The notes under the pieces: model-generated
What the model was told of the DNA's origin: nothing
The model's database searches: none
The model's input: only the letters and a program-made list of their open reading frames with translations
From: Cytidiella melzeri
Taxonomy: Eukaryota > Basidiomycota > Agaricomycetes > Polyporales > Irpicaceae
Length of the DNA: 64,000 nt
Direction of reading: 5' to 3'
Assembly (NCBI GenBank): GCA_022592445.1
Contig: JABYQR010000032.1
Location: 1 to 64,000, forward strand
Made by a program: the position numbers and the translations under genes
Shown here: positions 21,481 through 32,974 of the stretch, one piece after another
Numbering within the stretch: position 1 is the first letter of the stretch
How the letters are laid out: every line of letters starts with the position of its first letter

Positions 21481-23380
21481 ATGAAAAAAGCACTGGAATT
21501 CGGATACTCTATCTCAAGTAGATGTGTTCCCAATGGATTGTGGTCTGCTTTCGATTCAACTTGTACTTTGAGTTCGTACGTACCTTATAGTCAGTTCCTC
21601 CCCGCCGCACAATTGATAACGCCGCATGGCCTCTCTCCCATGTGTTGCGATTTCTGGGCTTACAAAGCTCAAGCCGGTGCGTGTGAAGCACTTTTTTTTG
21701 ACTGTGCTTGACGTCAAGCGGGGCGAGCTGTGTTGTCAGAGCATTCTTGGGAAAGTTGATTTGTCGGAAAGAGGACCATTCCTCTCTCTCTCTGACAGAC
21801 AGACAGACATCACACGGCCTCAGAGCGAGTAAGGGAATGCAGTACAGGGGAATGCATATGGGGTCTTGGGTTTGAAAGCTTCGTGGAGAGAGCCATCCCG
21901 AAGAGTGCAAAGCGAGCCGTATGTATGTGTGCTGCTCTATAGGGACTTGCATTGTTCCCTGGAGGAAGGAAGTGCGCAATACACGGGTATATGTAAAGTG
22001 TACGGCATAGTTGGCTCGCGTGACGCCGAGACAAACTGCCATGAATGATGATTATGGAAAAGCCTCCGGCAGCACAACACCCAAGCAGAAAGAAGATAAG
22101 ATGCAGCTTTGGCGACGACCGGAGGGAAGCTGGGAGGAAGGGTTCTAATTTGTCTGCAGGGGTCTCGAAGGGAGGCAATAATGTATAGAGAGTACCGTAA
22201 AGCAAGTACAGGCTCGCTATGTACATACTCACAAACCCATCCGGCGAAGCTCTTCCGGCTCTTGCGAGTTATCTTCAGATCATAGGGGAGTAGAGACGGT
22301 GCGAGGTTTCCACGGTGATGCCAATCTAAGCTCAGAGTTCAGTGCTATGCTGAGAGTGGGCGCAACTTGGCAAGATCAAGGTTGCAAGTCCTGAACGGGT
22401 TGCGGGGATTGCAGATGAATGTTAGCGTAGAGGCCAATCGGTTGTAATTTTGGGACATGGCATGGCAATGATCTGTGGAGGTGGGGAGGGGTGAGGGGTC
22501 CGACCGACTTGGCTCGCCGGCAGTGGGGCGCGCGAAGTTCACTTTGCAGTTGATCGTGCATTGCGGTAGCAACATTGCAATGGGCAGGGGAGACACTGCT
22601 TTTCTGCTCGTTGCAAGAAGACGTAGACCGCTGGACAAGAGTACACGCATCTGCGAGTTGAGCTTGCAGCTTGCGTTCTGGCCCATGGTATAAAAGATAC
22701 TCCTGGGTTATTAGCAAGCGCGAGCCTCGTGTTGTTGAGCCTGTACCTCTGACGATTAGATATCTGGATGTCTGGGCTTTTTGTTCACCCTGAGAGTATG
22801 TCATAAACAGCCAGGGTGGCCCAAGAGTACGTACGCTATAGTCCATGCATGACTTGGCTGGGGACGGACATTGCCTGTCTGCCTCTCTTCGCGCAGGAGA
22901 AGTCTAACGGGCGGTGAATTGGACATGGTTCATCTTGTTTCGTTTCTGCGGCAAGACCACCAGAACGATGCGGATAAAACTTGAGCGTTGAAACAGATAG
23001 GCAGGCGGTTGGAGACCCGCAGACGGTAAGGATGGTGACAACGTGTTTGCCGTGCTGCAGCAATGTGCGATAGGTGTACGGAGATCGTGCAGAGGGTGAT
23101 CCGCCGTGCAAGGGTGTGTCGTGACCTGCTCGGTCGCTGTGAGCTCGCAGGATTATCGGGCTCGGTCGCTGTCTCTTGTATTCTACGGTCATTGCTGGTG
23201 AAGACATTTGAGGATAATGAAGAACAGAGAGATTGGAATGGGAATGATGAGCCATGTCTGTGTGTGTTTTATTCCTGAAATCGGGGTGATGGCAGCGTGT
23301 GTATGCAGCTCAAGCGGGCTGCTACCACGGGCTGCTACCACGCGCTGGCCTTCCCTCTCCCTAATAAATATGCCTCTGCC
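21481..23380. other. Long intergenic region VMA2 / TCP11
   Basis: About 1.9 kb without a recognised gene. Open frames on the minus strand (21509-22042 and 22376-22846) have low-complexity or Cys/His/Arg-rich compositions and no family motif. A CT/GACA microsatellite sits near 21782-21810 and a TATAAAAG near 22690. Part is presumably the TCP11 promoter. Confidence 0.4.
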
Positions 23381-26363
23381 ATGACCATCGTCCCTCCTTC
23401 CCAACTGTCTCCTCCTCCACAACAACCCACTCAGATGGAAGACTGTCCCAATGAGTCCCCCGCCCTCCATTCCCTGAACAGAAAGCGCAAGGCCGACCCC
23501 GTCGACCTCGACGACCAGCCAGTAGATCACGCCCCACAGCCAGATACCACCCATCCTGACGCTCTTCGCCTCGACCACTCTGCCACACCCAGGATACCCA
23601 CAGATGCACCAGAGGTCCATGCCGCCCCCGCCGCCTGGCTCCTAGCTCAGCATCACCATCGCATCTGGCAGCAGCCTGCCTCGCCCGGTGCATCCTCCTC
23701 AGCCAGCCCAGCAGCAGCAGCAACAGCAGCAGCCGTCCATGTAGACCGCCAAGAGGGTCCGTCGAGACCCAAGCGTCCGCGAATCGACATTCCGTCGTCG
23801 GTCCCTCCATCCCCGCGCAAGATCAGGCGGGGGCGCGTCCTCTACTCTGGTGTTCCCTACTCACCACGCAGGTTTGCACGCCATACTCGTGCAGCCGTCG
23901 TCGCAGATACCGACGTCGTTGCAGCCGTCGAAACTCCCAAGTCCTCTCCAACGCCTACTCCTACGCTAAAGCGCGTTTCCCAGTCTCTCCCAGTTTCGCC
24001 CATCGAAGCCACCCCGCCTGTCCAGTCTTACACCCACGTACCTCCGCATCAGCCCCCAATCAACCGTGAGACCTTGAAGGAGTTAGACCTCGAGGCTATC
24101 TTGCGTAATCCACAACTTCGTTCGTACATTTCCTTCTTCCTCCGTGTAATGCGTGGCCCGGTCGTATTCACTTTCCGTTTGTTCCATTCTTGCCCAGGTC
24201 ACGATCTCTTGTTTGATCCAGGGCTGCAATTCCGTCCCACGTTCAGTCCTCGCAAACGTAATATCGCAGAAAGTTATTGGATTGCCATCGTCCGTGAGCT
24301 AGAGACAGGATGTACCTGCACCACTCTGGACCCGAACGGCAAGCCAATTGAGCGCCGTTGCGTATGTAGCTCTATACCCATGCCTCTTGACAAGCCCGTG
24401 CGCGCGTACTCGTCTTCTGGCAGTTTTACGACCGTTCGTATGCCCTCGCGCCTGAAACCGCTTCTATCAGAACTTCTCGAGGTGCTTGTGTCCATTATCC
24501 AGCCAGCCATCGAGCCTCGTCCTCCGGCGTCTGCTCCGTCCACCTCAGCCGCCGCAGAAAGTTCAACATCGACCCCGCTTCCAGGTCTGCATCCAGGCTT
24601 GTTGCACCCACATTACCAGCAGAATGTGTCCCACGTATCCTATCTCCGCTCGATTCTTGACGTCGACCTCATCCAACAGGAGATAGGCCATGGATTGTTT
24701 GACCCGTCTGGTGTGTTCCAGGCAATTGGAGATATCATTAGATGCTACTGCGCTCCCATGCGCGACCACTCTGTCGACCAAATGGTGGGTATCGCCAAGA
24801 GCTGTGCACCCGGCGGTACTGGAACCAAGGGTGACGCGGTTAGGGCGATACGGTTGTGCTTTGAGATCATGGAACTAATGAAGTTGGTGAGTACCTGGAA
24901 ATCTCCCCCAATTCTATGTTTCTTCTATTCTCTTTGAAAAAGCTATGCCGCGGGCCGCTTGCTTATATTTGTGTGTATCGCATGCGAAGGGGAGGGGGAG
25001 TTCCAACGAGCGATTTACTCCGCATTTGTGCTATGTTTGTTCTGTGTCGCACACATGGTTTGCTGATCTATTAAAACCACATGCTCTCTCTCCCTTTTTG
25101 TTCTTGCGGGCCTTTCGCTCTTAGGACGTAGCCAATCATCAACTTCAAACGCTCCGCCCGTATCTGGTCCACTCTGCCGCTCAATTCGAGTTGAAGATGT
25201 TTCAAGAAAAGTCGTCGTCGTCTGCATTGCATCCTCCAAACTGCGGTCCGAGTACTCAACCTCAGGCCCCTCTCACGCTGGACGTCTCTCGGCAGTGGCT
25301 GCAGGCGGCCTGGGACGAGCTAGCTACTCAACCGATGCAACAGCTAAAGTCTGTCCCGCAGACTTTCTCCAAGAGTTCGAGGAGTCTTCAAATTCAGATG
25401 GCTGCAACCCGGGCCATTGTGAACTTGGTGTTCGACCCTCCTACACACTCTACCTCTTCCACATCCACCTCAACCGCTTCCTCTCCAGCCAACTCTCCAC
25501 CGTCAAGTCCACGGCCGCTACCTCCTACCTCGAAGCACAACTCCAAAGGATACCCGGAGACGCTCTACCTGGATCACCTGCGGCTCGGTACGCTGAAAAA
25601 CGATGCCGCGGATTTCACGGCGCTGTACATGCTTTTGATGCTTTACAGGCAGCTCGTGCATTCTGGCTCTTCTTCGACTACGACCAGGGAGGATAAGGCA
25701 TCTGCAGTGACTACGGACGACTTGCTCGCGTTGAAGAAGGAGGTGTGGGAAATTGGACCTGCGAGGCTGGGTTGGTGCTTTGCGAAGAGCAGTGGCGGAG
25801 ACGAGATGCAGTGGCGAGACGGCATTAGCGACGTCGTGCTGCAGCTTGTCATGCGTGCGACGTCGGATAAGGCTCAAAGCGCGTCAATACCTGCGCGGCC
25901 TTTGGATACGGGTATGCTGAAGCTGGCGACGAGCTGGACGGATACGCATTTGCGGGGCGACTCTGTGCTTAGCGGGCTTATGAAGACGAGAATAAAGCGT
26001 GTTGTGGAAGAAATGGTGCTTGCAAAAATCCTTGCCTCCTCCTCGGCATCTACTCCCCTTCATGCTGTATCGCCACAGTCTCGTCCTTCATTACCGCTTT
26101 CCTCCGTTCCTGCCTCTCCCGCCGCACCTTGTACATCACCCACGAGAAAAGCGACCGGGACAGCACAGCCCGCCGATGTCGCAGCGGGACTTGGGCTCGA
26201 GCCGCTATTGCCCGAGATAAGGCATCTCGCGGACAGACTGGGCAAGCTCGTGAGCATACATCTGAACGTGTACGGCGCGTTGTACGCCCAGCCTGGATTC
26301 CTGAAGGCAAGCTCCACGAACACGCTGATCAGGACGCTCGCACTTACGTCGATATCTGGATAA
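23381..26363 (+). CDS. SOK1: TCP11 / Sok1-family protein
   Basis: Two exons, 23381-24886 and 25125-26363, joined at MELMKL|DVANHQLQTLRP (donor GTGAGT, acceptor CTCTTAG). The N-terminal ~220 residues are disordered (Pro/Ser/Ala-rich) and contain basic NLS-like stretches (NRKRKADP, RPKRPRIDIP). The Tcp11 domain follows: LLSELLEVLVSIIQP, YLRSILDVDLIQQEIGHGLF, IGDIIRCYCAPMRDHSVDQM and the junction above, then ETLYLDHLRLGTLKNDAADF. Yeast SOK1 is a high-copy suppressor of PKA loss, and TCP11 proteins are linked to cAMP signalling; the biochemical function is unclear. An in-frame ATG also lies at 23303; 23381 is preferred for its context (GCCATGA) and because homology begins far downstream. Confidence 0.85.
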
Positions 26364-27310
26364 CGCGCCTGCCTCTGCCACGGACACACGACGAGATCGC
26401 GTTCCTTCATACCCCCCTCGCCTCGATATTTCTTTTCGTTCTTTTTTGACTACTCGGGCCGCCAAAAACCGCCCCTTTGCCCCACCCCTCTCTCTCTCTC
26501 TCCCTCTTATTCCTCGTATAGAGGGTTGCGGCTTTCCACACTCCCTTTGTCAACCTTGCTTTCTTCTCGTTGTTGAGCTCATCTTTTTCTCTATCCTTCC
26601 ATTCTCCGGTTTCTTTGTCACATATCTGTTATACCGGGTTGCATCTAGATGGCACAACATTCCGTGGTCACATCTAGCCTCCTCCTCATTGCCTTCTTTC
26701 ATTACCATCGTCATCATTGCCCACCACCGTCTTCTTTCTTCTCAAGCATCCAACATTCTCGCTGCAACGCTCGATACCCCAACTTTCAACTTTTCCAACT
26801 CTCCGATGCTGGACCCACTGCAATTCTTCCTTCTTTTTTTCCCCATTTCTTTCTCGCTTTCTTTCGACCACCTATTCTTATCATACGTAACGCACTCTCA
26901 GAACAGAACAAACTCGTATCTGATGATAGATACCACTGGTAGGCTACCAACACACAACTAATTACCAAAGTTTGCAAATATAACACTTTGTTGAATCTTC
27001 CTTGTGTCCGGATTGTTGTTCGTCCGTCAGATGTCCAGCCCTCCGTCGTTACGGTGAAGTTGTCAGAGCTTGCAAGCAACTAATTGTTGTATTCCTGCCT
27101 TGGACTGCACTACACTCACCTGCCCCTAATTTTCTCATTGTCAGCCACTGTACTGGTCAAGCGCGCCTAGACGGCCGAACGACATATACACACCCACCGC
27201 CGAAACGTTGTTCCCTCTTTTCAACTGGCAGGACACGGGTTGTCTTGCCGCTGCTCCTTTCCCTTCCGTAATCGCATGTCCTCCGTCCCTATCTCTTGAA
27301 CAACTCGTCC
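26364..27310. other. Intergenic region, pyrimidine-rich
   Basis: About 950 bp containing long CT-rich runs (for example 26487-26510 and 26810-26870), a common fungal promoter feature. No gene is supported; a 171-codon frame here is driven by the pyrimidine bias. Confidence 0.4.
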
Positions 27311-28177
27311 ATGTCGTCTGTGACCACGACCCCGACGTCGACGACCGACTCAGCGTCGTCTAGCAGTACCGGTGATTCCAGCAGCGGGAGCGGTTTCTCA
27401 CCTCCTTCGTCTACTTTATATCTGTGCGTACAAGTTTTGACTCTCTCTCCTCCGTGAAATACCGCAGCGCAAAACGTTCTTATGTGGATACCAGCTTAAC
27501 GTTCCTCGCCACTCTCTTCGTCCTCCTCTTCGTCTCGTGTGCGATTGTCCTCCGCTCGTTCCTCATCCGACGGAGGTACCGTCTCCATCTCCAGCAACAG
27601 ATCGCTTTGGGCGTTCTTCCTCCAGAAACTCTGAATAGCTACAACAAGGACTTTGGAGAGAGACCGACGTTGTGGGATGTCCATGTCAACGCACAGGATG
27701 AGAAGGGGCTGTTGGAGTATGAAGGGTGGGAGGATGTCCTTGTGAGTACCAAAGTCTTGCATGCTTAGCTCTGAACCATGCCTGCGGTTTTGGATTCATG
27801 TACACATATGCGTCCCCTCCGTATCTGACCCACCAAATCCTTTGCGTTGTCCGTAGCCTATAAGTGCCCGAATCTCACACGACCCAGCGACGTCATCCAC
27901 ACCCGGGAAATCCTCCCCTACACCTGCACCCTCGTTGGCTTCTTCACCCCCGCCTCGGTACCATCGCTTCACACAGGCTCTCTTTGCACGAAACAGACGC
28001 CCCGCAGAGTTGTCGACCCCCTCGACCCTCGAAGACCCTGAACCTCCGACGATCACGACAGGTCAGGACGTACAGATCGCTGTCATGGTGGCTATGCCTT
28101 CACAGAGCCACCGACACGACAGTATACCGGAGATCGTGATAGGGATGTCGACGGTTCCTGTGAAAGGAGAGTCCTGA
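27311..28177 (+). CDS. Small single-pass membrane protein, unknown function
   Basis: Three exons (27311-27423, 27495-27741, 27857-28177) read as 226 aa. The N-terminus is a Ser/Thr-rich extracellular-type segment (MSSVTTTPTSTTDSASSSST). One membrane span (LLTFLATLFVLLFVSCAIVL) follows, stopped by basic residues (RSFLIRRRYRLH). The cytoplasmic part contains FGERPTLWDVHVNAQDEKG then a Pro/Ser-rich tail, ending near IVIGMSTVPVKGES. This Ser/Thr-stalk plus TM plus WDVH layout is common among small fungal orphan membrane proteins. I do not recognise a named family. Splice phases all agree. Confidence 0.7.
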
Positions 28178-29160
28178 CACCTACGACTCGATCCCCACTT
28201 CTTGCATGTATCTTAGACATCGTGAGTCTTTGTTTTCTTGCTTCTGAAAAGACCAACACTGATTCGCGGATTCAGGGACTTTATTCTTCTCCAGTGTATA
28301 TTACCGTCCGAATCCACGCTATTTGGTCTTTTGGAGTTTTGTGTATCGATACATCATATACTATGGTATGCTAGAGGGTGAATTCAACGCTGTTTATCGG
28401 CACGCACGCACGCATCGTCGTCGGTCCCCCCATCTTTCTCGCAGTTGTTTTGAAGCGGTTTCTCTTTCAATGGACGAGTCTACGCGACACGGCTCGACCT
28501 TGGACTTTGTTGTATGTATCAGGAAAGGTGCAGCATACATACACGCGGTCTATTATATACTGTAAGCCGCGTCATCAGTGTCGGTTGTCTCACCGAATAT
28601 ATAGTCCATGATGCTCCCATCCCATCGCTTTTCGTTACTGCGTTCGAACAACAGCCACTTACTGGATGCCTTCCGACGACGTAGGGGATGGAGCTCTCGG
28701 TCGATTGAGGAACCAAGCTTGAAGCTTGAACTATTGCAGAGTCCCGTCGTACCCAGTCACTTTGCCAGTCGAAAACTCATCCTATAGAGATGCTGTGCAC
28801 GCGCTTTGGTTCAGCACGAATGCGCCTTTGCCGAACAAGACTCGAAGACCTCGGGAAATCTCTGGACTGTTCACTTGAGTAGTACTCAGGTGGAATTATC
28901 ACATTGGCAGACAGAATAACTTTGACCTCTAAGGCGCGGAGTCAGCCTAAGCGATGCATGCATGAGCCAGAAACAACATCGGCTTACGTATCATGGGGCA
29001 CGTATATAGCAGCCGGGAGGTTAATAATACTGTAAAGTTGGAGGAAACATAAACTCAAACAAGTACGATGGTAACGAGCTGCAATTTTGCGTTAGTCGGT
29101 TTGTACAATCGGAGACGTACTATCATGGTATAAAACTCACAGACCAACCCGGGAAAGCGT
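28178..29160. other. Intergenic region before the BTB island
   Basis: About 1 kb with no recognised gene; only short frames with stops. It marks the change from conserved genes to the BTB/F-box accessory region. Confidence 0.4.
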
Positions 29161-30475
29161 TCACAATGATTGGAAATCCTCTCTGTGATATAGTATGAGA
29201 ATCGTTGGGACAAGGTGAATTGTGGACTTTACTCACAGATAACGTTTGTAACCATATTCCTGGCCTTCTTTCCTCTTTTCCAACCCAAAGAAGAAGGGAA
29301 GCTCATCCCAAATATACTGGTTTAGTGCCTTCATGACATTGTGGAACTCCAAGTCACCGCCCTTAGGGCACCTCTTGTCTCGCGACTGAGACATCTTCAA
29401 TCTTTTGAATCACACAGGAAGCCGTACAGTGACTTTGTAGATTGCATTTGAACTATCAGCACTGTGCCGCAGAATTCTGGAGAGTGATGCTCGCGTCTCT
29501 ACGCAGAACGAGCATGAGGACGGACATGTATAGTATTTGAGAATGACTTCTGCTGTGAGATGGGCCGTCGCAATACGTAGCCATTCCCGACCGCGCATGA
29601 CTTGGGATATTTGTGATGCGCTTAGGCGATCGAGGACATCGAAACGTGACGAGAAGTCTGCGAAATCGGATGCTGTATTATTGAGCTGCGTGGCCATCCG
29701 ACCGTTGCCGAGCGTTAATTGCTGGTGTAATCCATAATAGCAAGTTGGCAGGACGCTTGGTATGTTAGCAGCATACGCCAACTCAATTGCAGTAACTAAG
29801 AAACCTTAGCTGGATAATCTTCACGGCCTGACATGCGATATACGCACTTGGATCGGGCAGTGCACCATCTGGCAGGATATCAGGACTTGTTGCCAGCAAA
29901 CCATCCAAGGCTTCCTGCCTGGCACAGTACTCTTGTAAATCGCTGGGCCAATGGGTCTTGAAGATCTCGGCTAAGCGACCATAGAGAACGGTGAGTTCGT
30001 ATTTGGTGGCCAGACGCAAAGGTCCTTGAATCACATCGAGCTCATTCCGCCACACCGTGGGATCCTTACTAGGCAAGGGGATAGTGCTAAGATGACATAA
30101 GAACAGCGCAGCATCTGCAAAGCTTGCAGAGACTTACGTTGGGTCGTACAACATTTGCAGCAGGCCTTTAACGTCCGTGTATGGGTCCGGCAGCATCACG
30201 ACAGGAACACCGTCCTTGTACTCTGGGACAGAAGACTGAGGGAGACCGAACATGGTCTCAAATACGGTCGAATGCTTGGATAACACCGACTTGTGGCATC
30301 TGAACCCGTACAATGTCGTTACCTCGTCCACAGTGTTCGCCGCGGTGACAATGACATTGCCGTCCTTCATCCAGATCTGAGAGTCGTGAATGAACTCCTG
30401 ATTCGTGTCAAGCCGACGCTTTTTGCTAGGATTTTCGACGCTGTCGCCGTCTTGGTCTGAAGTCTTGGCAGGCAT
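29161..30475 (-). CDS. BTB/POZ domain protein, paralogue A
   Basis: The first exon (30475-30139) carries the BTB/POZ fold: IWMKDGNVIVTAANTV, FRCHKSVLSKHSTVFETMF, VVMLPDPYTDVKGLLQMLYDP. After an intron come RLATKYELTVLYGRLAEIF (the fourth-helix/back region) and a further intron ending before TAIELAYAANIPSVLP. The C-terminal part has a Cys-rich segment and the island-specific signature LNQYIWDELPFFFGLEKRKEG..YGYKRYL; a last short exon ends EDFQSL. BTB proteins commonly bring substrates to Cullin-3 ligases; here no kelch or zinc-finger module is present, so the role is unknown. Compared with the D/E paralogues, part of the middle (the stretch before the QYIW motif) reads poorly, and internal exon borders there are uncertain. 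Confidence 0.75.
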
Positions 30476-30743
30476 GCCAGTGTGAGGCTAATGTGAAGCC
30501 TGAGGTCGATGGTAGACCGATGTATAAAGTCTTGATACATTACCGTGACTAATACTGTGTGACACTGGCAGTGACAGCTGTGATAGATATGTTGTATCCC
30601 GCATAGTCGGGACATCAGTAAGGATGCTCATCGAACGACCCAATATAAAGTCATGCTTGCAAAGACTCTTTATCAGGCCTGTGGGACTGTCCTACGACGT
30701 ATCCCCTGCATATTGGCACCATGATAGTAGACCTGGTTACAAC

Positions 30744-32660
30744 TTAATAATCTTCGTCTGTCCATTCTTCCCCGTCCCCTTCCTCCTCGTCCTCAACGTC
30801 GTCCGGGTCCACATCAAACTCGTCCGCCCAATCCTCTTCCTCTAAATCAACCTCCAGGACACTCTCATCTGCGTCATCAAGTCCACTGTCCGACCCTTGG
30901 AAGAAGTCAAATACCTCTACGTTATCCTTCAACCACTTCAGGTCCTCCTCCTCCATCGGCGTCTCTTGGTCAACATACAGCTCCAGTATCGGATTTCCAG
31001 TAGCTTTACGCGCAGCGACGAGCTCACGCAAATCAGCTGAATCCACGCCGGTAATAGAAAGAATGCTGAGTCGCGGGCATATCACGATGTCGCGTCTGAC
31101 ATCAAAACTGAGTGGGGGACCGTCTGGATCGAGACCTATTGGATCGATGAGCATCGAGAACCAATCCCAGTCTACATGCTCCATATTCAAGTTGAGCTGC
31201 GTGATGTTCGACAATTCGAGGCACGCGCGATGGATGGCGTTATTTTCGACAGTGCGGAGGCCGCTCAATTTGAGAGCGTCGATGTTGCCGAAGATGGACC
31301 TTCTGTCACTCGAGCCGGGTTCAGAGTAGGGGGTGGAGAGACGGGTGAGAAGGAGGGCAGTTTCATTCAACGCATATTCGTCGAAGTCGAGAGCGAGAGA
31401 GCTGAGTGAGGGCATTGATATACGGTCGAGGAGATCAATAACGTAGTCGATAGGCAGGTAGGCAAGTATGAGATTGCGGAGGGAGAAGATAGTGTGTGAC
31501 ATTGGAGATGCGTCAATGTTACTCGTGCCTGGTGTTGAGGGCCCGAAAAAGGTGCCACCATCTTCTCTAGTATCTGAAGATACGTCGGTGATGCTTGATA
31601 GCCACTCGACAGGCCCACCAGCTGGTCCACTCTCACAGAGTGTCAATGTCACTAGCTGTGGGCTTGCCTTTAGCATCCGTAGGAAATCTCGATAGGTAAC
31701 GCGGACGTCCGGTGCATGATAGGCCAGTTCAATCTCATTCAAACCTGCCAAAAACATCGTCTTAGACCAGTTCAAGTGTACGCCCCACAGTGCGACACGC
31801 GACAGCTTCGGGGCTTTGTTGTGAAAGAGGACGAATTCCTGTTCCTTCAGATACTCAGGGCGGAACCTGGAAGTGTTTGTGTCTTCCTGTTCATCTTCAT
31901 AGTGATATAACTGGAGCGTCTCTAGCAGAGGTGCACCCTCAGAGAGAGAGCCGAGAGATTCCAGAACGAGTTGCATAAGGAGGTAGTGTGAGACCATCAC
32001 CTCCAATGACCGCCATTGGGACGCGTGAGGAAGGATTATGCCCATGACTTGTTTCATCTCACCGTACACTCGAGATTCTACGCGACCAGACGCATGTTGG
32101 AGCGCTTCGTATTCGACGTGGTCATCGTCTTCTTCGAATGTGCAGTCTATTGAGACATCAAGCGGAGCGCCTTTGGCGCGTTCGAGGTACGCCCGCTGTT
32201 GACCAAAATCGTGGAATAAATCCTTGAACTCAAGAGTCGTCCATAGCACGGGAAGTCCAATGGCCACACTGCGCCAATGCGAGCATATGCGGGAGAAGAG
32301 GAGTTCGGTCGGTATGTGTCGTTCGAAGGATGTAGAGCTGACAGAAGAGTGTGAGAGCGTGTCGAATGTCCGATCGTCGTCAGAGTCGTCTCCATGTTCT
32401 CCAGAGGCTGCCCGATGTTTCTCCTCGAGGTAACCAAGTTCGAAGATGTATCCCAAGAGTTCTGCAGGGAGCTCGTTGATGATGCAGCGGCCATCTTTCG
32501 GTGGAACCCATGGGTTATCTTTCAGGTTGGGCTTAGAAGAAATCGACATTGCATCGGATGTCATTGTAGTAATGGCACTTTGACACATTTCAATCTGAAA
32601 TCCAACATCATAGGAGTCGTGCACGCACTTGAAAACCGCTGAAACCGAGTCTTTCAGCAT
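30744..32660 (-). CDS. F-box / leucine-rich-repeat-like protein
   Basis: Single-exon 638-aa protein. Residues about 59-135 form a degenerate F-box typical of basidiomycetes: INELPAELLGYIFELGYLEE, then FSRICSHWRSVAIGLPVLWT with the conserved ICSHWR..A...P.LW. The remainder is a string of irregular LRR-like strands (LETLQLYHYEDE, SRVALWGVHLNW, LVTLTLCESG, LRNLILAYLPIDY, ITQLNLNMEHVDW). The C-terminus is very acidic (DVDPDDVEDEEEGDGEEWTDEDY). Such proteins are presumed SCF ubiquitin-ligase adaptors. The N-terminal ~35 residues before MTSDAMSIS are less convincing and that internal Met may be the true start. It lies between two BTB paralogues, so two kinds of ubiquitin-adaptor genes are mixed in one island. 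Confidence 0.8.
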   Translation of the reverse strand: MLKDSVSAVFKCVHDSYDVGFQIEMCQSAITTMTSDAMSISSKPNLKDNPWVPPKDGRCIINELPAELLGYIFELGYLEEKHRAASGEHGDDSDDDRTFDTLSHSSVSSTSFERHIPTELLFSRICSHWRSVAIGLPVLWTTLEFKDLFHDFGQQRAYLERAKGAPLDVSIDCTFEEDDDHVEYEALQHASGRVESRVYGEMKQVMGIILPHASQWRSLEVMVSHYLLMQLVLESLGSLSEGAPLLETLQLYHYEDEQEDTNTSRFRPEYLKEQEFVLFHNKAPKLSRVALWGVHLNWSKTMFLAGLNEIELAYHAPDVRVTYRDFLRMLKASPQLVTLTLCESGPAGGPVEWLSSITDVSSDTREDGGTFFGPSTPGTSNIDASPMSHTIFSLRNLILAYLPIDYVIDLLDRISMPSLSSLALDFDEYALNETALLLTRLSTPYSEPGSSDRRSIFGNIDALKLSGLRTVENNAIHRACLELSNITQLNLNMEHVDWDWFSMLIDPIGLDPDGPPLSFDVRRDIVICPRLSILSITGVDSADLRELVAARKATGNPILELYVDQETPMEEEDLKWLKDNVEVFDFFQGSDSGLDDADESVLEVDLEEEDWADEFDVDPDDVEDEEEGDGEEWTDEDY

Positions 32661-32974
32661 ACAGGTCGAAGCGCTATTGAGACTCGCTGTGCGCTCGTCA
32701 CCTCAACCTCGAGCAAGAATATGTCACTGCCAGCGTGAGGTTAAGTAGTGAACGTACAAAAGGGATGCAAGACATACGTTGCGGGAAGCCGTGTAGGAGA
32801 TGCTGATGTGCAGCAATCAAGTTTACTTTCGAAACTTTTGCCGCCCAAAAGGTGTAGATCAGGCGTGACGCTATTAAGTAGCACCTGTCACAGATGTGAC
32901 CTCTCGCAGTTTGGTAACAAACGTCCGAATACCTACTACTATTACAGTCTCAAGCTCTTACTTGTGTCTCGCAG
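32661..32974. other. Short intergenic region, F-box gene / BTB pseudogene
   Basis: About 310 bp between the divergent 5' ends. It contains GTGACGCTATTAAG..AGCACCTGTCACAG (about 32864-32895), a loose match to the element found upstream of paralogues D and E in inverted sense. Confidence 0.35.

Noticed and set aside
21509..22846. Minus-strand frames of 156-177 codons between VMA2 and TCP11
   Set aside because: Composition is Cys/His/Arg-rich without domains, with no splice partners; likely noncoding.
26446..26961. A 171-codon plus-strand frame that looks hydrophobic
   Set aside because: Arises from the pyrimidine-rich (CT)n bias that yields Leu/Ser/Phe codons; no start context or family.
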